Shown: in pieces, positions 24,898 to 32,542 of the stretch
Numbering within the stretch: the stretch's first letter is position 1
Layout: every line of letters starts with the position of its first letter
Assembly: GCF_900316465.1 (NCBI RefSeq)
Contig: NZ_ONDD01000026.1
Location: 1-44,802 of the forward strand
Reading direction: 5' to 3'
From: an uncultured Fibrobacter sp.
Lineage (GTDB): Bacteria; Fibrobacterota; Fibrobacteria; Fibrobacterales; Fibrobacteraceae
Length of the DNA: 44,802 bases
The notes under the pieces: model-generated
The model's input: only the letters and a program-made list of their open reading frames with translations
The model's database searches: none
What the model was told of the DNA's origin: nothing
Translations under genes and position numbers: made by a program

Positions 24898-24931
24898 AAA
24901 AGGCGGCTTCTTTATCGGAAGCCGTCCTTTT
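24898..24931 (+). terminator. Terminator of purO
   Basis: AAAAGG-CGGCTTC and GAAGCCG-T-CCTTTT form a long stem with a single-base bulge around TTTATCG, followed by ATAT. Confidence 0.85.
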
Positions 24932-24967
24932 ATATTTAAGGGGTGTATTTGTGGGGTATAGAGCTTT

Positions 24968-27832
24968 ATGAGAAGGACGTTTTTCTTACTGCTGTTTTTA
25001 CAGCTAGTCCTAATTGCTTGTACCAATTCAGAATCGGCGGCCTCGGATGAAGAGGTTCCTGAAGAAATTTACCCCGTTATCCCCGAACCCAGTGACAGCC
25101 TTTTGCAAGACAGTCTCTTGAGGGACAGTCTGATTAAAGACAGCCTGCTAAAAGATAGCCTTGCCCGCATAGACAGCCTCGCTCGAATTGATAGTCTGTT
25201 TAAGGCACGCGAATTGATCTTGATTCATGCGAACGATTTGACCGTCGAATTGGGCACGAATTTGCCCGATGTGCGCGTGAATGAACGCCCGGCCATGAAG
25301 GTGAAGTTCAATTACGATTTTTATGTGTCCAGGCATGAAATCACCTGTAGCGAATTTAACGCCCTCATGAAACCGGCGGCGGGCCTTGTGCTGGAATGCA
25401 CCTCCGAGAAACTTCCGGCAGTGAATTTGACCTTCTACGATGCGGTTCTTTTTGCCAATGAACGCAGCAAAAAAGAAGGCCTTGATACCGCTTATACTTA
25501 TTTGGCAAAGTCATTTGATTCCGAAAAGCACTGTGTCAATCTAGAGGGTTTTGCATACCATCCCGAGATTGAATCGTACCATTTGCCGACAGAAGCGGAA
25601 TGGATGCTTGCCGCGAAATCGAACTGGAACGCCAAAAAAGCCTGGACCGCCGACAATTCCGAATACAAATTGCATCCGGTTTGCTCTATGGCAGGCGAAG
25701 ACGAACTATGCGACATGATGGGCAATGCCCTCGAATGGGTGAACGACTGGTTTGGAAATTTCCGTGATACTTTGGTGATGAATTATGTCGGTTCGCCCGA
25801 TGGGGGAGCGCTTGCGCAGCGAGTCGTTAAAGGCGGCAGTTTCCGCAATAAGGCAACATCAATTTCAATGCATTCCCGTGGCGATGTCTATTCGGTTACC
25901 TCTTCGACTCGTGGTGATTATGTCGGGTTCCGCCTTGTTTTCGGCAAGATTCCAGATGCCTTATGGATGGGGAGTTCAGGCCGCGCCGCTTCAAGCAGAA
26001 TTACTCCGCTTGCAAATTCGTCGTCGGTATATGCCCATACCAATACTTATAAGGCTAAACTTGCTTTTAGAAACGATGTCTCCGGAAATATCGCCTTCAT
26101 CGATTATTCTAACGGAACATTGTCGGTTGTCGAAATCATCGATTCAATCGATGCGTACCACCCCGATATTTCGCCTGACGGAAGCCATGTTGCCTTCTCG
26201 ACGATGTATGAAGGGCTTGACGGCAAGTCTGCTGTTTATGTGCGCGATTTGAATGAAGAAGGGTCTAACTTGGTTAAGCTCGATGTCGAAAGTGCCGCCA
26301 TTCCGCGCTGGCGTGTGCTTGAATCCGGCGACACTGCCATTGTGTATGTCACCAGTGCAGGGAACAATAAAGACGAAGCGGCTTTCCGCTCCACTTCGAC
26401 TTGGCAGGTGGTTTTTGCAAACGGTAAATTCGGTACCCCGCAAAAATTGTTCGATGGAGCATTCCACGGGGGAATCAGTGCCGACGACCGTTTGGCGGTT
26501 TCTGGCGCGCGGCTTTTGCGTGCTCGCGTAAATGACCATGATACGGTGTGGTACAATGGCGAACAGGCTTGCAATGTTTCGCTTTCAAAAGATGGCTCCA
26601 ACCGCACCTTGTTCCTGGATTTTGGCAGTTCTACGGGGCGCAAGTTTGCCGGCGGAAGGTATGCGACTCATGAACGGCTTTTCGTGACAGATTCTTTAGG
26701 GAATTTGATTCAGTCTTTCCGCGCTCCGGCTGGCCATACGTTTGACCATACGGAATGGGCGGGGAACATGAATCTGGCTGTTGCATCTCTAGTGAATGCG
26801 AATGGTTCTCACCGTAAAATCGTATTGCTTGATTTGCAAGACAGCAGCTTTACGGAGCTTGCCGAGGGCGATGAACTTTGGCATCCGAATATGTGGGCCT
26901 ATTCGGAACCCCTTATTACAGGAGGTTCTTCAATCAAGGTTGATAGCGCAGGCGTCTATTTTACGCCGCAGGGGAGTACCGCATCCATTATTCTGCGCTA
27001 TAAAATGGAACTCTTGTGGAAATTCAAGGATACGGCAAACGTTGCCATTTTCGGGTCTTCGAGACCGTTAGATGCGATTGCTCCACTCGGTCTAGATACC
27101 TCTTTCTTTGCGCTGAATCTAGCGAATGTCCCGAACATGATGGCGACATCCGATTATCTATTGACGAATTATGTGTTCCCGCATTTCAAGAAGTTGAAGT
27201 ATATCGTTGTCGCCTTGGATATTGACTTGTGGTATCATTCCGAAGATGGACCGTATAATTTCTTCTCTCTGGAATATGCAAATTACCCCGGCTTTGTTTA
27301 TGATAAAAACCATGATTTCTGGAAAGATAGCGTGCCCGAAGAATTGGCCCGCCTGACAGAAGAATCTTTGGGTCTAGAGGCTTATCAGGAACGCTTTATA
27401 GCGCCTCGCGGCTACAATTACGAACCACCCGGCAATTGGGAAACCGTTCCCTCTGTCGATAACGATAGCACGTGGATGAGGGAACTGTCGGAGAATTATT
27501 ACGCCAGTTTTAAGCATTTGGTAAATATATTGAAAATGGCCGAAGAAAGGGATATCTTTGTCGTGGGCATTATTTTCCCGCAGAGTCCGGCTTTTAAAGA
27601 AACAGGCTCTTTTGGCCGCTATGGAATCCGTAGAAGCGAAGCCCCGGCTTTGATCGAAGAAATTAAAGACTTGGAGCAGAAATACCCTCATTTCCGTTTA
27701 TGGGATGAAAATAAAATGGGGGATCATGACTATACCGACGAAATGGCGTTCAACGAGGACCATTTGAGTTATCTCGGGGCGATTCAACTGACGACGCGTC
27801 TTGACTCGCTGCTGAAGAAATTGGATAAATAA
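24968..27832 (+). CDS. Large paralogous lipoprotein (TIGR02171 type): FGE-like, beta-propeller and SGNH-like regions
   Basis: 954 residues, lipobox LIAC (Cys18). Residues about 43-80 are a repeat of DSL every 5-6 residues. About 95-325 resembles formylglycine-enzyme/SUMF1 domains: FYVSRHEITCSEFNAL, HLPTEAEWMLAAK, CDMMGNALEWVNDWF, VVKGGSFRN, GFRLVFG. About 360-670 has TolB-like propeller strands (AYHPDISPDGSHVAFS, AVYVRDLN). About 695-950 has FGSSRPLDAIAP, VVALDIDLWY and FNEDHLSYLGA, suggesting an SGNH/DltD-like fold. It matches in size and order the roughly 900-residue Fibrobacter paralogous family whose function is unknown. Missing are the cysteines expected of a true formylglycine generator, so a binding role is more likely. 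Confidence 0.85.
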   Translation: MRRTFFLLLFLQLVLIACTNSESAASDEEVPEEIYPVIPEPSDSLLQDSLLRDSLIKDSLLKDSLARIDSLARIDSLFKARELILIHANDLTVELGTNLPDVRVNERPAMKVKFNYDFYVSRHEITCSEFNALMKPAAGLVLECTSEKLPAVNLTFYDAVLFANERSKKEGLDTAYTYLAKSFDSEKHCVNLEGFAYHPEIESYHLPTEAEWMLAAKSNWNAKKAWTADNSEYKLHPVCSMAGEDELCDMMGNALEWVNDWFGNFRDTLVMNYVGSPDGGALAQRVVKGGSFRNKATSISMHSRGDVYSVTSSTRGDYVGFRLVFGKIPDALWMGSSGRAASSRITPLANSSSVYAHTNTYKAKLAFRNDVSGNIAFIDYSNGTLSVVEIIDSIDAYHPDISPDGSHVAFSTMYEGLDGKSAVYVRDLNEEGSNLVKLDVESAAIPRWRVLESGDTAIVYVTSAGNNKDEAAFRSTSTWQVVFANGKFGTPQKLFDGAFHGGISADDRLAVSGARLLRARVNDHDTVWYNGEQACNVSLSKDGSNRTLFLDFGSSTGRKFAGGRYATHERLFVTDSLGNLIQSFRAPAGHTFDHTEWAGNMNLAVASLVNANGSHRKIVLLDLQDSSFTELAEGDELWHPNMWAYSEPLITGGSSIKVDSAGVYFTPQGSTASIILRYKMELLWKFKDTANVAIFGSSRPLDAIAPLGLDTSFFALNLANVPNMMATSDYLLTNYVFPHFKKLKYIVVALDIDLWYHSEDGPYNFFSLEYANYPGFVYDKNHDFWKDSVPEELARLTEESLGLEAYQERFIAPRGYNYEPPGNWETVPSVDNDSTWMRELSENYYASFKHLVNILKMAEERDIFVVGIIFPQSPAFKETGSFGRYGIRRSEAPALIEEIKDLEQKYPHFRLWDENKMGDHDYTDEMAFNEDHLSYLGAIQLTTRLDSLLKKLDK

Positions 27833-27847
27833 GAGAAAGTCGGCGCT

Positions 27848-29239
27848 TTATTTTTCCACCACGTTCCCAAGGATGTGGTGGATTTTTTTGATGCCGTCAA
27901 AAGCCGAGGGGCTACTGATGTAGTAGAACATTTGTTCTACAAGCGCGTCGGTGTTGAAGTCGTAAGACGGAATGCGCAACAGGTAGCTTTCCATGGAATT
28001 GTCGAAGGCGATGTAATTCGGTCCGATATTTGGCATGGGAATTTCCATGTTGTTTTCTTCGACCATTTCCATGAAGATGCCGGCGACTTCGTCGTTCACG
28101 CAAATCCAGGGCATGTTGTTGCCGTTTGCCGCCTGGAAGGCGAGCGCGCGTTCGGCAAGTGCCTTGAGTTTTTCTTTTTCAAGGGTGCGCGCCATGATTT
28201 CCACAGAGAGCTTTTCGACTTTCTTGCGGGCAATCTGCTTGTAATCCCAAGGGCTTGCGAATTCGGCGTCCACATAGGGGTGCACTACCAGGCCCGATTC
28301 TTCGAGACCGGTCAAGCGGTCCTTGGACCAAGAACTGTTGTGATACGGCGAGAAATAGCCGACTTCTGTGACGCCGAGGCCGAGCAGGTAGCGGCCGATT
28401 TCTTTACCGGGTTGCTTTCCGAAGGTGGAATTGAAGAATACCCAGTTGTCCTTGCGCATAAAGCTGCGCGGTACTGCGTCGATGGGATGTTCCCACCATA
28501 CGGCAACGGGAAATTTGGCGTCGGCGAAGAATGTCAGAAGCGGCCTGAAGTTTTGCACCAGGAGTGTCGAAAGAATCGCGCCCACGGCGTTCGGGTGTTC
28601 CGAAAGCTTGCAAGGTTTGCCGCTTCGGTCAATGAGCTTGCCCGAGGCGTCGTTGATGCCGAACAGCGTGAGCTTGTAATGGTTTTTACCGGCAGTCTTG
28701 TAAATCAGTCGCAAGAAGTCCAGTTCGCGTTCACTTTCGGCAGTAAAGCCGCCCCAACTGTTGCATCGCGTCACGAAAATGAGCTCACTCAACGGTGCTT
28801 CGTCGCGCTTTTGCTGCTTGCGGTAAAACAGGTACTGGCGGCCTTCTTTTTTCAGGATTCCGCGGGCAACTTTTTCTTCAAGGAACTTGCGGAGAGTGCC
28901 CTGCGAAACGTTGTAGCGGGCTGAAAGTTCCTTCGAAAGGGGGAGCGGTTGCGACGGCTTGATAAATCCTTGCGCAAAGTCTCGCTCGAATGCCTTGGCG
29001 AGCTTTTCAGAGACCGTCTCGTGGACATAAGGAACCCTGTTCTTGAGTGGGGTTGTCCCCCAGAAACAGCCCTTGCCCTGGATTTTGCAAATCTTTCCAG
29101 CAGATTCCAACTCCGTAAGCGCCGCCTGCACCGTGCCAGACGAAGCCCCGAACCCCTTGATCATCGAACGTACGGAAGGCAGCCTGTCCCCGTCGTTCAA
29201 GTTCATATCGATCAAAGCTTTGATAATCCGCTGTTTCAT
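27848..29239 (-). CDS. GntR-type regulator with two winged helices and a LacI-like sensor domain
   Basis: 463 residues. The first GntR winged helix is at about 1-62 (GDRLPSVRSMIKGFGASSGTVQAALTEL split over helices). A second is at about 74-135 (PLSKELSARYNVSQGTLRKFLEEKVARGILKK). The rest (about 150-460) has periplasmic-binding-protein-like segments such as GVTEVGYFSP, WICVNDEVAGIFMEM and NYIAFDN, as in AraR-like regulators. It probably senses a sugar or oligosaccharide and controls nearby glycosidase genes such as the GH16 glucanase upstream on the same strand; the target is inferred. The start at 29239 leaves only the minimal N-terminus of GntR proteins. Its 3' end contains the terminator of the convergent lipoprotein gene. 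Confidence 0.85.
   Translation of the reverse strand: MKQRIIKALIDMNLNDGDRLPSVRSMIKGFGASSGTVQAALTELESAGKICKIQGKGCFWGTTPLKNRVPYVHETVSEKLAKAFERDFAQGFIKPSQPLPLSKELSARYNVSQGTLRKFLEEKVARGILKKEGRQYLFYRKQQKRDEAPLSELIFVTRCNSWGGFTAESERELDFLRLIYKTAGKNHYKLTLFGINDASGKLIDRSGKPCKLSEHPNAVGAILSTLLVQNFRPLLTFFADAKFPVAVWWEHPIDAVPRSFMRKDNWVFFNSTFGKQPGKEIGRYLLGLGVTEVGYFSPYHNSSWSKDRLTGLEESGLVVHPYVDAEFASPWDYKQIARKKVEKLSVEIMARTLEKEKLKALAERALAFQAANGNNMPWICVNDEVAGIFMEMVEENNMEIPMPNIGPNYIAFDNSMESYLLRIPSYDFNTDALVEQMFYYISSPSAFDGIKKIHHILGNVVEK
27855..27889 (+). terminator. Terminator of the TIGR02171 gene embedded in the end of the GntR gene
   Basis: TCCACCAC (27855-27862) and GTGGTGGA (27875-27882) form an 8-bp stem, followed on the plus strand by seven T (27883-27889). 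It lies inside the last codons of the convergent regulator, so these codons serve both purposes. Confidence 0.8.
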
Positions 29240-29305
29240 GCTTTAAATATTAATAAAAATGTGAGCCACAAGCGACTCAAGGCTATTCATCTCTATAAAC
29301 AAATA

Positions 29306-29334
29306 ACCTGCGCAGGGGAGGTTCCTGCGCAGGT
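29306..29334 (-). terminator. Terminator of the GH16 glucanase gene
   Basis: A perfect 11-bp stem ACCTGCGCAGG (29306-29316) / CCTGCGCAGGT (29324-29334), followed on the minus strand by TATTTG. It separates the glucanase from the regulator, so they are not obviously co-transcribed. Confidence 0.75.
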
Positions 29335-29363
29335 CGGGGTTGTTTGGGGTTGGATGAATGGCT

Positions 29364-30413
29364 TTAGAAATTGAAGTCAACCTGATAGTTGGCCTTGTTG
29401 TTCGGGTTCACGCGAGCACCCTTGGCGTTGACCGTACCGCGAACTTCCTTGTTCTGGAGCTTGACGCGGTTCTGGAGAATGCCGGTTTCCTGTTCGCTGC
29501 TGGAGCTGAACGGGTTGAACTGGCTGCTGGAACTCGGCGTAACGCTGGAGGAAGATGCTACGCTAGAAGACGATGCCACGCTCGAGGAACTCGGGGTAAT
29601 GCTGCTCGAAGAAACGGGCTGCTGTTCGTCGTCTTTCGGAACCTGGCCGTTGAAGCTTTCCTGACCCTTGCGAGTGAGGGCGAGAATCAACATGCCGTCT
29701 CTGGAATAAATGTTCTTGTCGGTGAGGTCGACGCGGTTGCCGTCGAAGGTCCAGTCGCCCTTGCCCCAGCGGGAGCCGTCAAATGTGTCGAAATTGTCCG
29801 TCCAGTCGAGCGTAAAGTCGCTACCGCCCTGGCCCTGGCCCGGAGTGTACTTATAAACCTTGACCCAGTTGATGAACTGGAAAAGCGGGAGCTTGGATTC
29901 GTCGAACTGGCCGACCCATTCAGCGCTTTCAGAAGACCAGAGGTTGAAGCGGAGACCCTGAGTTCCCTTCAGGTCAGAAACCTGACCGCCTTCGGTTTTA
30001 CGGACTTCTACGCCATCTACAGTCCAACGAACGTAGTTGGGTGTCCATTCGAGGCCGTAGGTATGGAATGCTTGGTCGGCAGCCGGATTCACGGCATGAT
30101 GCTTTTCGCTGGTTTTCTGTGCGCCAGCCTTGCCGGTAATGATGTTAGATTGGAAACTGCCCGGGTTTTTACCCAAAACTTCGATATCAACTTCCACCCA
30201 GGGGCGTCCGTCTGCAATTTCAGAACCGTTCTGGTAAAGGAACATGGAACTGACGGTGCCGGATGCTGCAGCCATCTTCATACGGGCTTCAAACTTGCCA
30301 TATTCAACTTCTTTCAGAGTGTAGAGTTCTGCGCCAGAATATGCTTTGTTTTGTGCCATGGTTGCTACCGCCGCGATTGCGAGAACGGAAAGAGTCGTTT
30401 TAAGATGCATCAT
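29364..30413 (-). CDS. Circularly permuted GH16 endo-1,3-1,4-beta-glucanase (lichenase)
   Basis: About 349 residues. It hydrolyses beta-1,4 bonds next to beta-1,3 bonds in cereal mixed-linkage glucan. After a Sec signal (ends near TMAQ) the order is permuted: catalytic strand first (RPWVEVDIEVLG with the E-x-D-x-E triad, Glu79/Asp81/Glu83 counting from an upstream ATG at 30428), while the DFTLDWTDNFDTFDGSRW segment, N-terminal in ordinary GH16 lichenases, comes last. This is the arrangement of the crystallised F. succinogenes enzyme, and the wording is nearly the same. A tail of five P/A-SSSS blocks and a basic end (VNAKGARVNPNN) follows. A GGAGG at 30415-30419 lies inside the longer frame, so the start is 30413 or 30410, not 30428. 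Confidence 0.95.
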   Translation of the reverse strand: MMHLKTTLSVLAIAAVATMAQNKAYSGAELYTLKEVEYGKFEARMKMAAASGTVSSMFLYQNGSEIADGRPWVEVDIEVLGKNPGSFQSNIITGKAGAQKTSEKHHAVNPAADQAFHTYGLEWTPNYVRWTVDGVEVRKTEGGQVSDLKGTQGLRFNLWSSESAEWVGQFDESKLPLFQFINWVKVYKYTPGQGQGGSDFTLDWTDNFDTFDGSRWGKGDWTFDGNRVDLTDKNIYSRDGMLILALTRKGQESFNGQVPKDDEQQPVSSSSITPSSSSVASSSSVASSSSVTPSSSSQFNPFSSSSEQETGILQNRVKLQNKEVRGTVNAKGARVNPNNKANYQVDFNF

Positions 30414-30521
30414 GCCTCCAATTAACACATCCTCATCACCAATAATGAATTTATAAAGAAAATGCAGACGTTACAACGCCTGCAGATGTCAAAACATTAC
30501 AAGTGTATCGACTGAACTATG

Positions 30522-30613
30522 TAAAAAGGGAGAAGTCTCTCCCTGATTACAACCCCTGCTGCGCAGGGTCTTCCATCACCCTCACGCCTAGGGACTCCGC
30601 CCCTAAAACCCCG
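30522..30613 (-). repeat. GGGGTTTTAGGGG intergenic repeat, copy 3, on the minus strand downstream of ruvB
   Basis: Read on the minus strand: GGGGTTTTAGGGGCGGAGTC, CCCTAGGCG, GAGGGTG, a CCCTGCGCAGCAGGG hairpin, and a closing AGGGAGA/TCTCCCT hairpin (30538-30544 with 30527-30533) and T-run. It follows ruvB on the same strand, as copies 1 and 2 follow their genes. The middle differs from copies 1 and 2. Confidence 0.65.
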
Positions 30614-30633
30614 GAATGCGAAAAAAAATTTGC

Positions 30634-31677
30634 TTAAAGATCCAGCGACTCTTGAGCGCTGGCTTCTGCAAGTGCTTTCGGAATGCTGCGATGAAGCATC
30701 TCGTAGGCGGTGCGCGTGGCTGTACGGCCACGCGGCGTTCTCGCGAGGAGCCCCTTGCGAATCAAGTACGGTTCATAGACTTCTTCGAGGGTGTCCGGCT
30801 CCTCGCCGAGCGCAGCCCCGATGGTGCCCAGCCCCACGGGGCCACCGCCGAACTTGTCCATGATCATCGACAGAATCTTCCTGTCCATGTGGTCCAGACC
30901 TTCGCCGTCGATTCCAAGCATTTCAAGCGTCTTTGAAGCCGACATCAAGTCGATGACGCCGGTGCCTCGCACCTGGGCGACATCGCGGCAGCGCCTCAGT
31001 ACGCGGTTAGCGATACGCGGCGTACCGCGGCACCGACCGCTCAAGAGTTTGGCCGCATCTTCTTCGAGCCCCACGTTCAAAATCTTCGCGCTGCGCATCA
31101 AAATGCTCTTGATGTCGTCTTCGTCGTAAAGTTCCAGGCGGTACTGCAAGCCGAATCGATCGCGCAACGGGCTTGTAAGCAAACCGCTGCGAGTCGTTGC
31201 GCCCACCAGCGTAAAATGCTTGAGCGGCAAGTTCACGCTACGAGCCGCCGGCCCGGAATCCAGCATAATATCGAGTCTGAAATCTTCCATAGCGGGGTAG
31301 AGGTATTCCTCCACCACGCGGTTCAAACGGTGAATTTCATCGATAAACAGGATATCGTTCTCTTGCAGGCTCGTCAAAAGCCCCGCCAAGTCGCTAGCCT
31401 TTTCGAGTACAGGACCGCTCGTAATATGGATGTTCACGCCCATTTCTTTGGCGATGATTCCGGCCAAAGTCGTCTTGCCAAGACCCGGAGGACCGCAGAA
31501 AAGACAATGATCCAGCGAATCGCCGCGATGTCTCGCGGCTTCAATTGCAATCGAAAGGCTTTCTTTGATGTTCTTTTGGCCGGTAAATTCAGCAAGACTA
31601 GGCGGGCGGAGCGTGCGTTCTACATCGCTTTCGTCGCCCGTTCTGCGTTCCGGAGAAATAATACGCTGGTCGTCCAT
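30634..31677 (-). CDS. ruvB: Holliday junction branch-migration helicase RuvB
   Basis: 347 residues. Hexameric AAA+ motor of RuvABC. Walker A GPPGLGKTTLA, Walker B DEIHRLN, sensor VGATTRSGLLTSPLRDRFG with the arginine finger, and the C-terminal winged helix (IGAALGEEPDTLEEVYEPYLI, then GLLARTPRGR) are all present. It lies 36 nt downstream of ruvA on the same strand, with a GC-rich hairpin between them. Confidence 0.98.
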   Translation of the reverse strand: MDDQRIISPERRTGDESDVERTLRPPSLAEFTGQKNIKESLSIAIEAARHRGDSLDHCLFCGPPGLGKTTLAGIIAKEMGVNIHITSGPVLEKASDLAGLLTSLQENDILFIDEIHRLNRVVEEYLYPAMEDFRLDIMLDSGPAARSVNLPLKHFTLVGATTRSGLLTSPLRDRFGLQYRLELYDEDDIKSILMRSAKILNVGLEEDAAKLLSGRCRGTPRIANRVLRRCRDVAQVRGTGVIDLMSASKTLEMLGIDGEGLDHMDRKILSMIMDKFGGGPVGLGTIGAALGEEPDTLEEVYEPYLIRKGLLARTPRGRTATRTAYEMLHRSIPKALAEASAQESLDL

Positions 31678-31686
31678 TTTCGATTG

Positions 31687-31715
31687 TCATGCCCGGCGAG
31701 GCCGGGCATCTCCTT
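31687..31715 (-). repeat. GGAGAT - inverted repeat - GACA element between ruvA and ruvB
   Basis: ATGCCCGGC (31689-31697) and GCCGGGCAT (31701-31709) form a 9-bp stem with a 3-nt loop. On the minus strand it reads AAGGAGATGCCCGGC...GCCGGGCATGACA and ends about 11 nt before the ruvB ATG. No T-run follows, so it is not a classical terminator, but it replaces the expected ribosome site of ruvB. Confidence 0.65.
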
Positions 31716-32322
31716 AAAGATATTTGAGAGCCTCGGGGATAAGTGTTGCGGCATCTGCCGAATCACCCAAGATTTCAGCAGCCTTCATCACGGCCTTTTC
31801 TGCCGCCGGATCCTTCACGCCAAGCGTATGCAAGGCAAGAACCGCTTCCATCTTCGGACCCGTGAGAGCGCCCATTCCGGTAATTCCGGAGCCTTCCACG
31901 TCGCCCAAGGCCTGCAGCATTGCCCCTGCCTTATCCTTCAGCGAAAGCACCATCTGCTCGCAAGTCTTTTTGCCGAGTCCCTTGATCTTGCCCAAGGCGC
32001 TCTTGTTGTCGCTTGCGACCATGTTCAAGAGGTCAGCAGGGGAGCTGCCGCTCAGAATACGCTGGGCAAGTTTAGGACCCACACCGTTCACCTCGAGCAG
32101 CATGATAAAGGTGTCTTTCTCGGTTTTGTCGGCAAAACCGAACAGCGTCATGGAATCTTCGCGCACCACCAGGTTCGTGTAGAGTGTGACCTCGCTTTCT
32201 ACCTCGGGCAGTTTGCCCGCCGTATAGGCCGAAATATTCACGCCGTAACCCACGCCGTTCACGTCTACAACCACAAAAGTGGGGGACTTTTCAATCAAAA
32301 TTCCGCGAATTCGTTCAATCAT
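31714..32322 (-). CDS. ruvA: Holliday junction DNA-binding subunit RuvA
   Basis: 202 residues. The N-terminal OB domain (MIERIRGILIEKSPTFVVVD, then NGVGYGVNISAYTA and TLYTNLVVREDSMTLFGF), the two helix-hairpin-helix motifs (LEVNGVGPKLAQRIL and IKGLGKKTCEQMVLSLKDK) and a C-terminal RuvB-binding domain (EAVLALHTLGVKDPAAEKAV) are in order. It tetramerises on four-way junctions and recruits RuvB. The first gene of the ruvAB unit; ruvC is not in the window. Confidence 0.98.
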   Translation of the reverse strand: MIERIRGILIEKSPTFVVVDVNGVGYGVNISAYTAGKLPEVESEVTLYTNLVVREDSMTLFGFADKTEKDTFIMLLEVNGVGPKLAQRILSGSSPADLLNMVASDNKSALGKIKGLGKKTCEQMVLSLKDKAGAMLQALGDVEGSGITGMGALTGPKMEAVLALHTLGVKDPAAEKAVMKAAEILGDSADAATLIPEALKYL

Positions 32323-32542
32323 TGTTTATAATGCCTCAAAACCGCTTTAAATCATAAACATCTGTTCACTGCACAAATATATACTATTTTAGCCGGTTTT
32401 GTCAAGTCTATCCTTATTTTTTTACAAATTTATGCAGTTGTTGATAGTTTGTCCATGAAACAATCTTTTAATTTGATGCTTTTCTCCGTATTATAGGTAG
32501 TTTTATTATTGAGTGCTGTAACCTAAAAAAAACGGGGTCGCA

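Noticed and set aside
24968..27832. True formylglycine-generating (sulfatase-activating) enzyme
   Set aside because: The FGE-like domain lacks the C-terminal catalytic cysteines and no sulfatase gene is nearby; only the fold resemblance is supported.
27875..28924. 349-codon plus-strand frame across the GntR regulator
   Set aside because: Shadow frame; the minus strand shows two winged helices and a sensor domain.
29358..30425. 355-codon plus-strand frame across the GH16 gene
   Set aside because: Shadow of the glucanase, which is certain from its catalytic and permuted segments.
30414..30428. ATG at 30428 as the start of the GH16 glucanase
   Set aside because: This upstream start would place the GGAGG ribosome site inside the coding sequence; the ATGs right behind the GGAGG give a normal signal peptide.
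31216..32331. 371-codon plus-strand frame across ruvA and ruvB
   Set aside because: It spans two well-recognised genes and their spacer in antisense; no protein signature.
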